Shown here piece by piece: positions 44,366 through 53,309 of a stretch of 64,000 nt of DNA. The notes under the pieces are model-generated. The model did not search any database, was not told where the DNA came from, and saw only the letters and a list, made by a program, of their open reading frames with translations. This stretch comes from Puteibacter caeruleilacunae (lineage in GTDB: Bacteria > Bacteroidota > Bacteroidia > Bacteroidales > Prolixibacteraceae): NCBI GenBank assembly GCA_005217565.1, contig SJCO01000001.1, positions 248,001 through 312,000 of the forward strand. The letters are read 5' to 3'. Numbering within the stretch: position 1 is the stretch's first letter; each line of letters starts with the position of its first letter. The position numbers were made by a program, and so were the translations under genes.

Positions 44366-44377
44366 TTGTACATACAA
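44366..44377. promoter_or_regulatory. TTGTACATACAA operator, copy 3
   Basis: Identical 12-mer 65 bp upstream of the tautomerase start. On the minus strand it is preceded by AAGTTGCAC and a T-run, matching the promoter layout of copy 2. Confidence 0.6.
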
Positions 44378-44518
44378 GTGAAAAAATCAAAAAAACGTGC
44401 AACTTGCACACACTATCACTTTATACCAGGAGTGATAGATATTCATTGATATATGCACTTATAGAAATGCTTAATCATCAACAACACTGCAAAATTAGTG
44501 AGTAAAAATCGAACGAAA

Positions 44519-44552
44519 TTTCCGATTTCAATGGAAGGATTTCCGATTTCAA
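44519..44552 (-). promoter_or_regulatory. 21-bp-spaced TTTCCGATTTCAA repeats
   Basis: Two exact 13-bp copies (44519-44531 and 44540-44552) with 21-bp spacing, between the AraC gene stop and the tautomerase. They share the GATTTCAA core with the repeats at 34711-34745 but differ upstream of it, suggesting related yet distinct specificity. Confidence 0.65.
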
Positions 44553-44555
44553 AGA

Positions 44556-45470
44556 TTAGTTGTTTTTTCGGTAGGATAGGGGAGTTATACCGGTGTTTTT
44601 CTTGAAAAATTCGCTGAATTTTGCCGGTGAACTAAAATGTAGACGGTATGCTATTTCTTTAGCACTGATATCAGTCTGTAGCAGCTCAGCCTTAGCAAGC
44701 TGCAGTATATAATTATGGATATAATTTAAGGCAGTTTGCCCTGTAATTGATTTCACAATCGCATTAAGGTGATTAGGGTGAATATTCAGGATTCCTGCAT
44801 AATATGATGGGGAATGTGTATTCGCTGATGCCTCCAATTCTGCTTCAGGGTAAAAGCTAGTTTTTACCAATTTCTGAAAGCGCGACAGCAGCTTCAAATC
44901 AGCTTTACGTATCTGTTCCTTAGCCGTATTGGCATCTATATGCTTATTAAATAGTCGCTTTATTTGATTCAGTAGCTGCAATACGTATATCTCAATGAAA
45001 TTAAACTTATCATCATGGTCACTTACATATTCCAGCTTTATCTGATCGTAGATATTCATAATTCCAGGCAGATCATCCTGATCAATTTTAAAAGGAATCG
45101 ATTCATCAATTTTCAGAAATGGAAAATCATCAAGCAGCCTATCGAAATAATGCGATGAAGAGAGGAAATCCTGAGAGAAGATAATGTAATAACCAGACCA
45201 TTCAACTTCAATATCCCATGATTGAATCTGAAAAGGTGTGTTGAAATAAATGGTAATACCTTCGGGGAATTGGGTATTATGACCAGATCTCACCTTACCT
45301 TCACCCAATGTGCGTACTGCGATAAAGTAAAACTCATGGCGAAAAGCTTGCATGGTCGTTTTAATATGCTCCTTATTTTCTTCAAACTTTCGAATATCGA
45401 AATGTGGATGTTTTGGGGGTAAAATCCCAATTGCCTTATGATATTCTGTTATGTCTTTAAAGTGTTGCAT
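44556..45470 (-). CDS. AraC family transcriptional regulator (paralogue)
   Basis: 304 aa, similar end to end to the regulator at 34749: MQHFKDITEYHKAIGILPPK, the FPEGITIYFNTPFQIQSW cupin core, SYYAGILNIHPNHLNAIVKS and SAKEIAYRLHFSSPAKFSEF, then FKKNTGITPLSYR. It is followed by the second tautomerase. The two AraC-tautomerase modules look like an ancient duplication kept with the same gene order and operator layout. Confidence 0.92.
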   Translation of the reverse strand: MQHFKDITEYHKAIGILPPKHPHFDIRKFEENKEHIKTTMQAFRHEFYFIAVRTLGEGKVRSGHNTQFPEGITIYFNTPFQIQSWDIEVEWSGYYIIFSQDFLSSSHYFDRLLDDFPFLKIDESIPFKIDQDDLPGIMNIYDQIKLEYVSDHDDKFNFIEIYVLQLLNQIKRLFNKHIDANTAKEQIRKADLKLLSRFQKLVKTSFYPEAELEASANTHSPSYYAGILNIHPNHLNAIVKSITGQTALNYIHNYILQLAKAELLQTDISAKEIAYRLHFSSPAKFSEFFKKNTGITPLSYRKNN

Positions 45471-46214
45471 GATTTAAAAGTACAAAATAATACTGAAAAG
45501 CGCGTAATTGACCGGTTTTGCTTCATGTCCTCTATCTTTACAAGAGGAACGGACTCTGCTTTTTGGGCCTTATTTATAAAACAATCATGAAAAAGTTCAA
45601 ATCTTCAATATTTTCTGAAGATACACTTGCAATCCCAATATAAGAAACCATATATCTGCAATCTGATCGATTGTTATTACTCAAGCGGTACTTCATTATC
45701 ATTTCAGCTTGATACTCTTAGCCTACTCTGATTCTACTCTGAGCCTTCTCAAAGTCTTCTCTAAGCCTTGTCAAAGCCTACTATATCCCTACTCAATGCC
45801 CGTAGTAGTGGGGCTTTGGTAAGAGAAAGTAAGGGCTAAAGGGCGAAGAGTAGTAATTACCTTATCATAATTTTGTAATTCAAGCTTACTTCAGATCTTC
45901 CTCCACTTTAAGTCTTGTCAAATTTTTGTCAAACTCTTACCAAAGCCTTACTACTTACTTCTCAACATTAGAGAATAAGGGGATTTGATAAGGAAAAGTA
46001 GGGGCTTAGTAAGGAAGAGTAAGAGAATTGTAATCTGGAGATTGCAGTATTGTTGCTCTATTCGCCAATAAATCTAAAATCGAGCAATAGAATTTTATGC
46101 TTAAAGATACTGGTTTTTACAATAATTAACATTATTAGTGGGCTTTGTCTTGTGTATTCTTGCTATATTTAGTATCGAAATAGATGACCTCACATTGATT
46201 TGAAGCTAACTGAA
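45471..46214. other. 744-bp intergenic region, mostly repeat-like, no gene
   Basis: Between divergent AraC and LprI-like genes. I see no coding frame or tRNA. The centre (45716-46027) is occupied by two strand-asymmetric inverted-repeat blocks; the flanks are ordinary AT-rich DNA. Promoters for both genes must lie at the edges. Confidence 0.5.
45716..46027. repeat. Two pyrimidine-rich / purine-rich imperfect inverted-repeat blocks
   Basis: In each block a C/T-rich left half built on degenerate CTTACCAAAGCC-like units is followed by an A/G-rich right half built on their complement (GGGGCTTTGGTAAGAG and GGGGCTTAGTAAGGAAGAG). Block 1 is about 45716-45857, block 2 about 45908-46027 with a short AACATTA loop at 45964-45970. 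Pairing is imperfect. Confidence 0.5.
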
Positions 46215-46982
46215 ATGAAACAACCAATTACAATCTTTTTTCTTTTAACAATCACAATTACTGCATTTTCACAGACTCAAAGTGAAATGACTCGAGCTGC
46301 AAGTGAGAAGTATTTGAAGGCAGACAAAGAACTGAATAATGTCTACAAACAAATTCAGAAGGAGTATATAAGCGATACGATTTTCATAAAGAAGCTTAAA
46401 ATTGCTCAACAATTATGGATAAAGTTCAGAGATGCTGAATTAGATATGAAGTTCCCTGAACCAAATAAGAGGCTCTATGGATCAATGTACTCAATGTGTG
46501 CATCTGGCTACCTGGAGAAGCTCACAAAAGAAAGAACTAAAAGGCTGAAGGAGTGGCTTCAACCTGTACCAAGGGTGGAAGGTTGTGCTGGTTCCGTAAA
46601 ATATAGAGAGAGGTGTGAGGAGGAGGTTGCTGTTGAAAAAATTGAAGATCATGAGATTGTTGGACTTTTAAATTCAGTGGAGGTGCTTAAGGAATTTGAA
46701 ACATCAGAGCTAATTGTTAAAATTATGGCTGTTGGAAGTTATTCAGGGAGTGCCGGATTTCCAAATGGGGAGGTTGTACAAGATTTATTGGTTGCTGTCT
46801 CGGAGTTTGACGAGGTTCCTAAACAAAACCTGTTTAGGATAAGTGAGATTTATAATCCTGAATTAGTAGCGATTGATATGACTGATGAATCCAAGCCGAT
46901 TATCGAGATAACCTACGGACAAAGGAATAGGATAAAATATCAGCTTAGTATAAATGAATTAGTAACGGTTGGTAAGAAGTAG
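46215..46982 (+). CDS. LprI-like (DUF1311) secreted protein
   Basis: Start at ATG 46215 (MKQPITIFFLLTITITAFSQ), giving a clean signal peptide; a TTG at 46200 would precede it. Residues about 20-115 match the lysozyme-inhibitor LprI N-terminal domain: ADKELNNVYKQIQKEY, then AQQLWIKFRDAELDMKF and a SMYSMCASGYLEKLTKERTKRL helix. The C-terminal half (about 130-255) is unassigned and strand-rich, with two Cys near its start (EGCAG and YRERCEE). It probably acts in the periplasm; binding of lysozyme is a family possibility, not shown. Confidence 0.75.
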   Translation: MKQPITIFFLLTITITAFSQTQSEMTRAASEKYLKADKELNNVYKQIQKEYISDTIFIKKLKIAQQLWIKFRDAELDMKFPEPNKRLYGSMYSMCASGYLEKLTKERTKRLKEWLQPVPRVEGCAGSVKYRERCEEEVAVEKIEDHEIVGLLNSVEVLKEFETSELIVKIMAVGSYSGSAGFPNGEVVQDLLVAVSEFDEVPKQNLFRISEIYNPELVAIDMTDESKPIIEITYGQRNRIKYQLSINELVTVGKK

Positions 46983-47010
46983 ATACTCAACTATAAAAAA
47001 ACTCTTGGAT

Positions 47011-47598
47011 ATGAGAAACATTATATTGATTCTTATTATTGCGTCTTTTACATGTTGTACATCAAAAAGGTATTTATTAACTGACCGTACTGCAGCCAAA
47101 AAGCATCTTGCTAAATTCATAAACGAGTTGGAAGGTCAAGGAGAAATAACAAAAAGACCATTGGTGATAATAGATGGACTTCCTTATGGTTTTGAGGATT
47201 TAAAAGAGACGAAAATTCCTTTGTGTAAAGATGATATCTATAAAATTGATTACCTGTCGAAGGATAGTAAAGGAGCAAAAAGTATTTATGGAGAAAGAGG
47301 TAAAAATGGAGTGCTTTTGATTTTGACAAAGATGTCACAAGAAAGATTAAAAGAAAAGCCTATGGGTAATGGTAAAATTTTATTTTTAGTGGGAGACAGA
47401 AGAATTACGCAGGAGGAGCTTGAAAATATTGATCCGAATGGCATTGATAGTATTCAAGTTATAAAAGATCTTGACACTATAAGTAAATATACTACAGAAG
47501 ATTATGAAGGGGTGGTTATAATTATAATGAAAGAATCGGTAACAAAAAGTAAAGCTTCTCAACTGCCAACAAATCACAATAAGGAGGTGAAAAAATAG
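47011..47598 (+). CDS. Lipoprotein with two TonB-plug-like motifs
   Basis: Start at 47011 (MRNIILILIIASFTCCTSK) gives a lipoprotein signal with a lipobox Cys at 15 or 16; ATG 46969 would overlap the previous gene. The 195-aa protein carries two segments resembling the plug of SusC-type receptors: VIIDGLPYGFEDL...IYKIDYLSKDSKGAKSIYG then GERGKNGVLLILTK, and a second more worn copy FLVGDRRITQEELENID...IQVIKDLDTI then EGVVIIIMKE. No barrel follows. Similar short plug-like tails occur in BlaR1-like sensors and small lipoproteins of Bacteroidota; their role is unknown. Confidence 0.6.
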   Translation: MRNIILILIIASFTCCTSKRYLLTDRTAAKKHLAKFINELEGQGEITKRPLVIIDGLPYGFEDLKETKIPLCKDDIYKIDYLSKDSKGAKSIYGERGKNGVLLILTKMSQERLKEKPMGNGKILFLVGDRRITQEELENIDPNGIDSIQVIKDLDTISKYTTEDYEGVVIIIMKESVTKSKASQLPTNHNKEVKK

Positions 47599-47794
47599 TG
47601 AAGGAATTAGGATTTTTCAGGTTTGGTCTTAAGGATCTAAGGCATTTTATTATGCTACTCATAACGGTTACCACAATTTTAGGAAACAGAGAATAACCAT
47701 AAAACCTATGTGATGAATTCATTTATGATAATACTAACAATTTCGAGATGGTGCTCCGGCGCTATTTTATCAACCTACAATAAAACCAAACGTT

Positions 47795-49990
47795 ATGAAT
47801 AGAAGAATTAAGTTCGTTGCTTTTATTATCTGTCTTGCACTAATATCGGTTAATGTACTTGCAGGAAATCAATGGAAAGATAAAGTGACTACAATTTATG
47901 GGAAAGTAATTAATCCTGATAACGAGCTAAGAACCATTAGCTTTTCATTTTCCGATATTCTTGAACTAAATGAACGGTTTACTGCCATTATTGATGATAC
48001 AGGTAGTTTTGAAATTAAGATCCCGATGTCACATAGCCAAACTTTCTTGATAAAGTACGGTACTACAGGCACATTATTTTGCAGTCCCGGTAGTAGTTTG
48101 TTTGTAGCTATTGACGGAGGTATTTTAAAAAATACCGAAAATAGATATCCGAATGGTAAATTTTTTCTACAGTTTGATGATAGTGAATTGGGAAGAACGA
48201 ACCGGAATATCAACGACTTCTTTGAGAGACGCCCTGATGATGAGTATATTGGGGTGGCAGTTTCTAATGCAGTAACCCAAAAGACAGCCGATGAGTATGC
48301 CTCATATATCAGAAAGAGAGAAGAAAAGTATCGGAATTTCTTGAATGTTTTTATCAAGCAAGGAAGAACCCCTATGTTCAGGAGATGGGTAGATGATGCA
48401 TTAAAATTTGAAACGTGGGATGATTTAATGCGCTATAGTTGGGAACATCCTTACCGGAATAATCAAGAAGAAAAGAGTTTTAATCTGCCTGAAGATTATT
48501 TTGAGTTTATGGCTGATTACGATATGATGAATAGTGATATAATCACCTGGTCGCATGCGTCATTCTTGGAAGAGCTATATGTATACCAAGTGAAAAAGAT
48601 TGCAGATGAGGCAAAAAATGTTTATGAGACTGAAGGTTTTAATGGGATGTTTGGCATTTTAAGAAAACACATGGATAATAGTTGTTCTGGTTTTACGAAA
48701 GATATGTTTTTTGCCAAATATCTTGTCGCGGTACTCAAGGGAAATATGATAAAGGAATTTGAGGAGATATATTCACCAGATCTTATTAGTGACGAATATT
48801 TATCTCAGCTAGTAGATACTGAGTATGCAACGCTTAAAAAGAAAATTGCTGGTTCCACAATGGAATCAGCGAATGTTATTAATGTTGAGAATGAACACAG
48901 TTCTGATTTCTTTGGAAGCGTTATCGAAAAATATAGGGGCAAAGTTATTTACGTTGATTTTTGGGCTCCATGGTGTGGACCATGTATGGAGGAGATGGCT
49001 AAATCGAAGAAAATACAGCAGCAGCTTGAGGGGAAAGATGTTGTGTTTCTATTTCTTGCCAGTCAGTGTAGTGAGGAATCGTGGAAGGCAACAATTGCCA
49101 CTAAACAGTTAAAGGGTGAGCATTTGAGGTTAACGAAAGACCAATATAATATTCTGCAAGCACAATATGGAATTTCAGGTATCCCACATTACCTGTTAAT
49201 TGATACAGAAGGTGCTGTGGTGTTTGAAAATGCACCTCGACCTTCTCAGGTAGAACGATTAGTCGAAGAGATTGAAAAACTTATTCCTGTCGATGATGAA
49301 ATGGTATTTGTTGAAGGAGGCGAATATAAAACTAAACGAAGAGAAGGCAAGAAATGGACAAAGGTGACGCTGCAGGTCAGTAATTTCCTAATTGATCCAT
49401 ATGAGGTTACTGTGCAAAAGTTTGCTGACTTTGTTAATGCAACTTCGTATATGACAGTGGCTGAAAAACTAGGAGAGAGTACGATATATGGGGGTGAAAA
49501 GAAAAAAGGTGTAAACTGGCGACATGATGCAAAGGGAAATTTGAGACCGAAAAGTGATTACGACCATCCTGTAATTCATTTAACTCCTAAAGATGCACAG
49601 GCTTATGCCAAGTGGTGTGGCAAACGTCTTCCTCATGAGGCAGAGTGGGAGTATGCCTCGCGTGGCGGTAAACTCTCAAAAAGTTATGTATATGCTGGTG
49701 GTAATAAACAAAATAAGCTGGCTTGGAATGCTAATAATTCGCGAACAGGTAATACGCACCAGGTGGGTTTACTCGCAGCAAACGAGATTGGTCTTTATGA
49801 TATGTCAGGCAATGTGCAGGAGTTTTGTTCTAATAAAGTACAAATTCAAAATGGAGTAGCAGTGATTGTAAAAGGTGGTGCTTTTAATTGTGATGAGGAA
49901 TACCTTGCCAGTTATTATTCATGGATAGTTCCATTTGATCAAGGGCCAACTTTTATGAGTGGATTCAGATGTGTGAGGGATGCTCAGTAA
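47795..49990 (+). CDS. TlpA-like thioredoxin fused to a formylglycine-generating-enzyme (SUMF1) domain
   Basis: 731 aa with a signal peptide (1-23). Residues 30-115 form a beta-rich N-terminus like those of Bacteroidota TlpA proteins. A helical region follows, then a thioredoxin fold with YVDFWAPWCGPC (Cys394 and Cys397) and the cis-Pro loop GISGIPHYLLID. Residues about 500-731 are a FGE-sulfatase/SUMF1-like domain: EMVFVEGGEY, IDPYEVTVQKFADFVNAT, AQAYAKWCGKRLPHEAEWEYASRG (split here), MSGNVQEFC and SGFRCVRD. Copper-binding cysteines of true FGE are not evident, so sulfatase activation is unlikely and a binding or other oxidase role is open. The domain combination is unusual. Confidence 0.8.
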   Translation: MNRRIKFVAFIICLALISVNVLAGNQWKDKVTTIYGKVINPDNELRTISFSFSDILELNERFTAIIDDTGSFEIKIPMSHSQTFLIKYGTTGTLFCSPGSSLFVAIDGGILKNTENRYPNGKFFLQFDDSELGRTNRNINDFFERRPDDEYIGVAVSNAVTQKTADEYASYIRKREEKYRNFLNVFIKQGRTPMFRRWVDDALKFETWDDLMRYSWEHPYRNNQEEKSFNLPEDYFEFMADYDMMNSDIITWSHASFLEELYVYQVKKIADEAKNVYETEGFNGMFGILRKHMDNSCSGFTKDMFFAKYLVAVLKGNMIKEFEEIYSPDLISDEYLSQLVDTEYATLKKKIAGSTMESANVINVENEHSSDFFGSVIEKYRGKVIYVDFWAPWCGPCMEEMAKSKKIQQQLEGKDVVFLFLASQCSEESWKATIATKQLKGEHLRLTKDQYNILQAQYGISGIPHYLLIDTEGAVVFENAPRPSQVERLVEEIEKLIPVDDEMVFVEGGEYKTKRREGKKWTKVTLQVSNFLIDPYEVTVQKFADFVNATSYMTVAEKLGESTIYGGEKKKGVNWRHDAKGNLRPKSDYDHPVIHLTPKDAQAYAKWCGKRLPHEAEWEYASRGGKLSKSYVYAGGNKQNKLAWNANNSRTGNTHQVGLLAANEIGLYDMSGNVQEFCSNKVQIQNGVAVIVKGGAFNCDEEYLASYYSWIVPFDQGPTFMSGFRCVRDAQ

Positions 49991-50302
49991 TAGATAAACT
50001 TAAGTCTTTATAATAATCTTGAAAATATACAGATATTAATATTTCTGGATTAAAGAAGTTTTGGATACAAGAGAAGGAATTAAAGAAGAAGAAATTGCGT
50101 GGTAATAACCTATAGAGAAAATAAGAGCATGGAAGAATTCTTTCTGTTGTTGTGAGAGATAGTTAATTTACATCTGGAAAAAGAATCAAAAAATGAGTGA
50201 AAACGTAGATATATAAGGTTGTAGACGTGTGAAGTACTAATAGTTCCCTACTGCGCCTACAGCTTTGCTTTAACTTGCAGTATTATCCTAAAACTGATCA
50301 TC
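49991..50302. other. 312-bp intergenic region, nothing recognised
   Basis: AT-rich, purine-biased sequence with no coding frame, strong hairpin or promoter I can defend. A weak 8-bp dyad (TGTAGACG ... CGCCTACA, about 50219-50265) is the only pattern. Confidence 0.4.
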
Positions 50303-52198
50303 ATGGGAAAGATTAGAACTTCGATCGTCAGCATAATATTTATAACATGTGTATCAGCACATTATTCATATGCACAAAATACATTATTTACTCCTCTGGA
50401 ATTTGAAAAGGCATACCAGAACAAGACTCGTAGTTACGATGGAAATCCTGGAGTAAATTATTGGCAGAATAGTGCAGACTTTGATATTGAGGCCGAAATT
50501 ATTCCTGAAAAAAGTTTGCTTAGAGGGAAGGAATCGATAGTGTATTTTAATAATAGTCCAGATACGCTTTTCTATTTGGTGATTCAACTCTATCAGGATA
50601 TGTATAAGAAAGGGAATAAGCGAAAGAAATATGTTATTCCTTCTGATATTACCGACGGAACTCATATTTCATTACTGAAAGTAGATAAGGAAGAATTTGA
50701 CTTAAATGATAAGGATAAAGTTAGTCGGCGGGATGGGTTGCTTAAGCTTAAATTAGATAAACCTGTATTACCTAAAACTACTGCACAGTTGGAGATGATG
50801 TGGGATTATCATATTCCTGAAAAGACATTCATACGGACTGCAAGATTTGACTCCTCCTCGTTTTTTATTGCATATTGGTTTCCACGTTTGGCTGTGTACG
50901 ATGATGTATTTGGCTGGGATATTTATGGATATGACGGAATGCATGAGTTTAACAATGATTACGGTAATTTTAGCGTAAAGATTAAAGTCCCTGATGATTA
51001 CATTGTATGGTCAAATGGCGAATTAAAAAATCCTGATGCGGTATATTCAAACGATATCATTCAGAAGCTTTCCCAACTAGGCGACAATACACAACTATCT
51101 AATATTATAGTTGGCAGTTCATCTGCGAATAACATGGCTAGTGGCGTTACTGAGTGGGTGTTTTCTGCAACGAATACTAAAGATTTTGCGTTTGGAGTAA
51201 GCAATCATCATACGTGGGATGCCATACGCTTTCAGATTTCGGATGGAACTGAGAAACAAGTGAATGTTATTTATCATCCTGATTCGAAGGAGTATTTTGA
51301 ACCAATGCCATTATTTCTAACGAAGTGTATTGAGTTCTTTTCTGATGAAATGCCAGGTGTAAATTATCCCTATGCCGAGTATACTGCTTTCCAAGGTTTA
51401 AAGAAAGGTTGGCATAATGCAATAGAGTTCCCAGCAATTTCAAATTACGCATACCATAGTGAAGACACTTTAAATTTATCGATGTTTGCACATGAGCTTG
51501 CTCATATCTACTTCCCTTTTTATGTAAATATAAATGAAGCGCAGTTTCTTTGGTTGGAGGAAGGACTAACTACTTATCTTGAACTTACAATAATGAGAGA
51601 TTTATTGGGATTGAAGAAGTTCGATAGGTGGGAAAGCAGTCATCCGTTGGATATTTATTCGGGACGTTTTAATGATATACCCCCCTTTACTTCTTCTATT
51701 TTATACGAATGGGGAATGGTAACTCAAACTGCTTACTACCGGCCTTCATATGCTTTTATCATTCTAGAGGATTTACTAGGAAAGGATTTGTTTAAAGATT
51801 GTTTGAAAAAGTTTATTGTAAGATGGGCAGGAAAGAGACCAATTCCTCATGATTTATTTTACACTTTTAATGATGTAACAGGGCAGAATCTTAATTGGTT
51901 CTGGAAGCCTTGGTTTTTTGAATTTGGATATCCTGATGTTGCTATTGAATGTGTTGAGACGGGAGTGATCACGGTTCGAAAAAATGGAGTTATTCCAGTG
52001 CCTGTACATTTGAAGGTTACCTACGACGATGATTCATATGAAGAGATTTACAAGTCTGCAGAGGTATGGCAAAGTGGAAATGATCTTTTAGAATTGAATG
52101 CTAAAAAGGGAAAGAAGATAAACAAGGTCGTTCTAAATGATAAATTTGAAATTCCGGATGTAAATAGAACGAATAATGTTTACAGTGTAGGGGACTGA
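50303..52198 (+). CDS. M1-family zinc aminopeptidase-like protein, secreted
   Basis: 631 aa with a signal peptide (1-25, ending SYAQ). The N-terminal beta-saddle domain begins near residue 45 (NYWQNSADFDIEAEI). The catalytic domain has HNAIEFPA in the place of the GAMEN exopeptidase motif, the zinc site HELAH (397-401), and LWLEEGLTTYLE with E420 as third ligand 18 residues on. A later Tyr-containing segment (PSYAFIILEDLLG) could supply the catalytic tyrosine. The short C-terminal region ends near 631. It is likely a periplasmic or surface aminopeptidase; the altered GAMEN motif leaves specificity uncertain. Confidence 0.85.
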   Translation: MGKIRTSIVSIIFITCVSAHYSYAQNTLFTPLEFEKAYQNKTRSYDGNPGVNYWQNSADFDIEAEIIPEKSLLRGKESIVYFNNSPDTLFYLVIQLYQDMYKKGNKRKKYVIPSDITDGTHISLLKVDKEEFDLNDKDKVSRRDGLLKLKLDKPVLPKTTAQLEMMWDYHIPEKTFIRTARFDSSSFFIAYWFPRLAVYDDVFGWDIYGYDGMHEFNNDYGNFSVKIKVPDDYIVWSNGELKNPDAVYSNDIIQKLSQLGDNTQLSNIIVGSSSANNMASGVTEWVFSATNTKDFAFGVSNHHTWDAIRFQISDGTEKQVNVIYHPDSKEYFEPMPLFLTKCIEFFSDEMPGVNYPYAEYTAFQGLKKGWHNAIEFPAISNYAYHSEDTLNLSMFAHELAHIYFPFYVNINEAQFLWLEEGLTTYLELTIMRDLLGLKKFDRWESSHPLDIYSGRFNDIPPFTSSILYEWGMVTQTAYYRPSYAFIILEDLLGKDLFKDCLKKFIVRWAGKRPIPHDLFYTFNDVTGQNLNWFWKPWFFEFGYPDVAIECVETGVITVRKNGVIPVPVHLKVTYDDDSYEEIYKSAEVWQSGNDLLELNAKKGKKINKVVLNDKFEIPDVNRTNNVYSVGD

Positions 52199-52305
52199 AA
52201 TGTTGGTTTTTTATTATATTTAATAACTGATATAATAAATAATAAGGTTGGGAATGAGCTCCGCTTGTGTCGCTTGTTCTTTGCCGTAATTAAAAAACAA
52301 CAACA

Positions 52306-53205
52306 ATGAAAAATGCCTTCGGACTAGTAATTGCGATGATAATAAGCAATGTTGCCATGAGTCAGAATTATCAAGAAGAGTTTGTGAAGTTCTTTCAGAA
52401 AAATGACACTGTAAAACAAATGGAAGTGCTGACAAATTGGGCGAAAACCTCACCTAAAGATGCCGAACTTTTTACCAGCTATTTCAACTACTATTTTGCA
52501 AAAAGTAAGGATGAAATAATAGTTATTTCAAAAGGGACTCCGGCTAAAGGTGAAAAGGCAATACTTTTAACTGATAGTACTGGTGAAAAAGCTGGTTATA
52601 TGGGAAGTAAGGTTGATTATAAAAAAAGTGATTTGCAAATGGCTTTCGTGAAGATTAATCAGGGTATTAAGCTATATCCCGACAGACTGGATATGAGGTT
52701 TGGTAAGATCTATGCTCTCGGAAAAATAAAAGACTGGAGTGGTTTCACGAATGAGATTATTAAGACTGTCGATCATTCTGCTCAGAATAAGAATAACTGG
52801 ACTTGGACGAATAACAAAAAGAAAAAGGGAGGTGCAGATGCTTTTCTTGGATCTCTTCAGGATTATCAGATGCAGCTTTATAGAACTGGCGATGATAGTC
52901 TTTTGAAAAACATGCAAGACATTGCTAATGCTGTATTGAAGCATTATCCTAATCATATTGCTAGTTTATCGAATCTTTCAATAGGGTATCTTGTTGGTAA
53001 AGAGTACGACAAAGCTTTGGTGCCGTTGTTGAAGGCTGAAAAGATCGCCCCGAAGGATTGTATTGTGTTGGCCAATATTGCTCATGCTTATAAAGAAAAA
53101 CACGACAAAGATAAGGCGCTTGAGTACTACCAGAAAATAGCGCAGTATGGCGATAATCGCGCAAAAGCAATGGCAGAGGGCGAGATTAAGAAGTTGAAAG
53201 AGTAG
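52306..53205 (+). CDS. Secreted TPR-repeat protein
   Basis: 299 aa with a signal peptide (MKNAFGLVIAMIISNVAMSQ). The C-terminal 90 residues form tetratricopeptide repeats: VLKHYPNHIASLSNLSIGYL, EYDKALVPLLKAEKIAPKDC and VLANIAHAYKEKHDKDKALE, then YYQKIAQYGDN. The middle carries a WTWTNNKKKKGGADAFL segment seen in Bacteroidota TPR proteins of this type. Probably periplasmic, a protein-protein adaptor with no enzymatic motif. Confidence 0.8.
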   Translation: MKNAFGLVIAMIISNVAMSQNYQEEFVKFFQKNDTVKQMEVLTNWAKTSPKDAELFTSYFNYYFAKSKDEIIVISKGTPAKGEKAILLTDSTGEKAGYMGSKVDYKKSDLQMAFVKINQGIKLYPDRLDMRFGKIYALGKIKDWSGFTNEIIKTVDHSAQNKNNWTWTNNKKKKGGADAFLGSLQDYQMQLYRTGDDSLLKNMQDIANAVLKHYPNHIASLSNLSIGYLVGKEYDKALVPLLKAEKIAPKDCIVLANIAHAYKEKHDKDKALEYYQKIAQYGDNRAKAMAEGEIKKLKE

Positions 53206-53235
53206 GAGAGATACTGGAGTGCTTCATCTGACAAT

Positions 53236-53304
53236 ATGAAAAGATAAATTCTTATTACACTCGCAATCCTCTTAGTCGCAGCAGGAACAAGTCCTATAAG
53301 ATAA
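53236..53304 (+). pseudogene. Possible remnant of a signal-peptide-bearing small gene
   Basis: ATG AAA AGA TAA, then in the same frame ILITLAILLVAAGTSPIR and a stop. The stretch after the early TAA looks like a signal peptide. It could be the stump of a lost secreted protein or chance; evidence is thin. Confidence 0.25.
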
Positions 53305-53309
53305 AAGAC

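Noticed and set aside
45471-46214. Long AT-rich intergenic region considered as a CRISPR array or tRNA cluster
   Set aside because: Repeat units are degenerate and not evenly spaced, with no unique spacers; no cloverleaf or conserved T-loop sequence was found.
47598-47696. 32-codon frame starting GTG after the plug lipoprotein, with one hydrophobic stretch (HFIMLLITVTTILG)
   Set aside because: No family resemblance, non-ATG start and no conserved partner; could be translated but not supportable.
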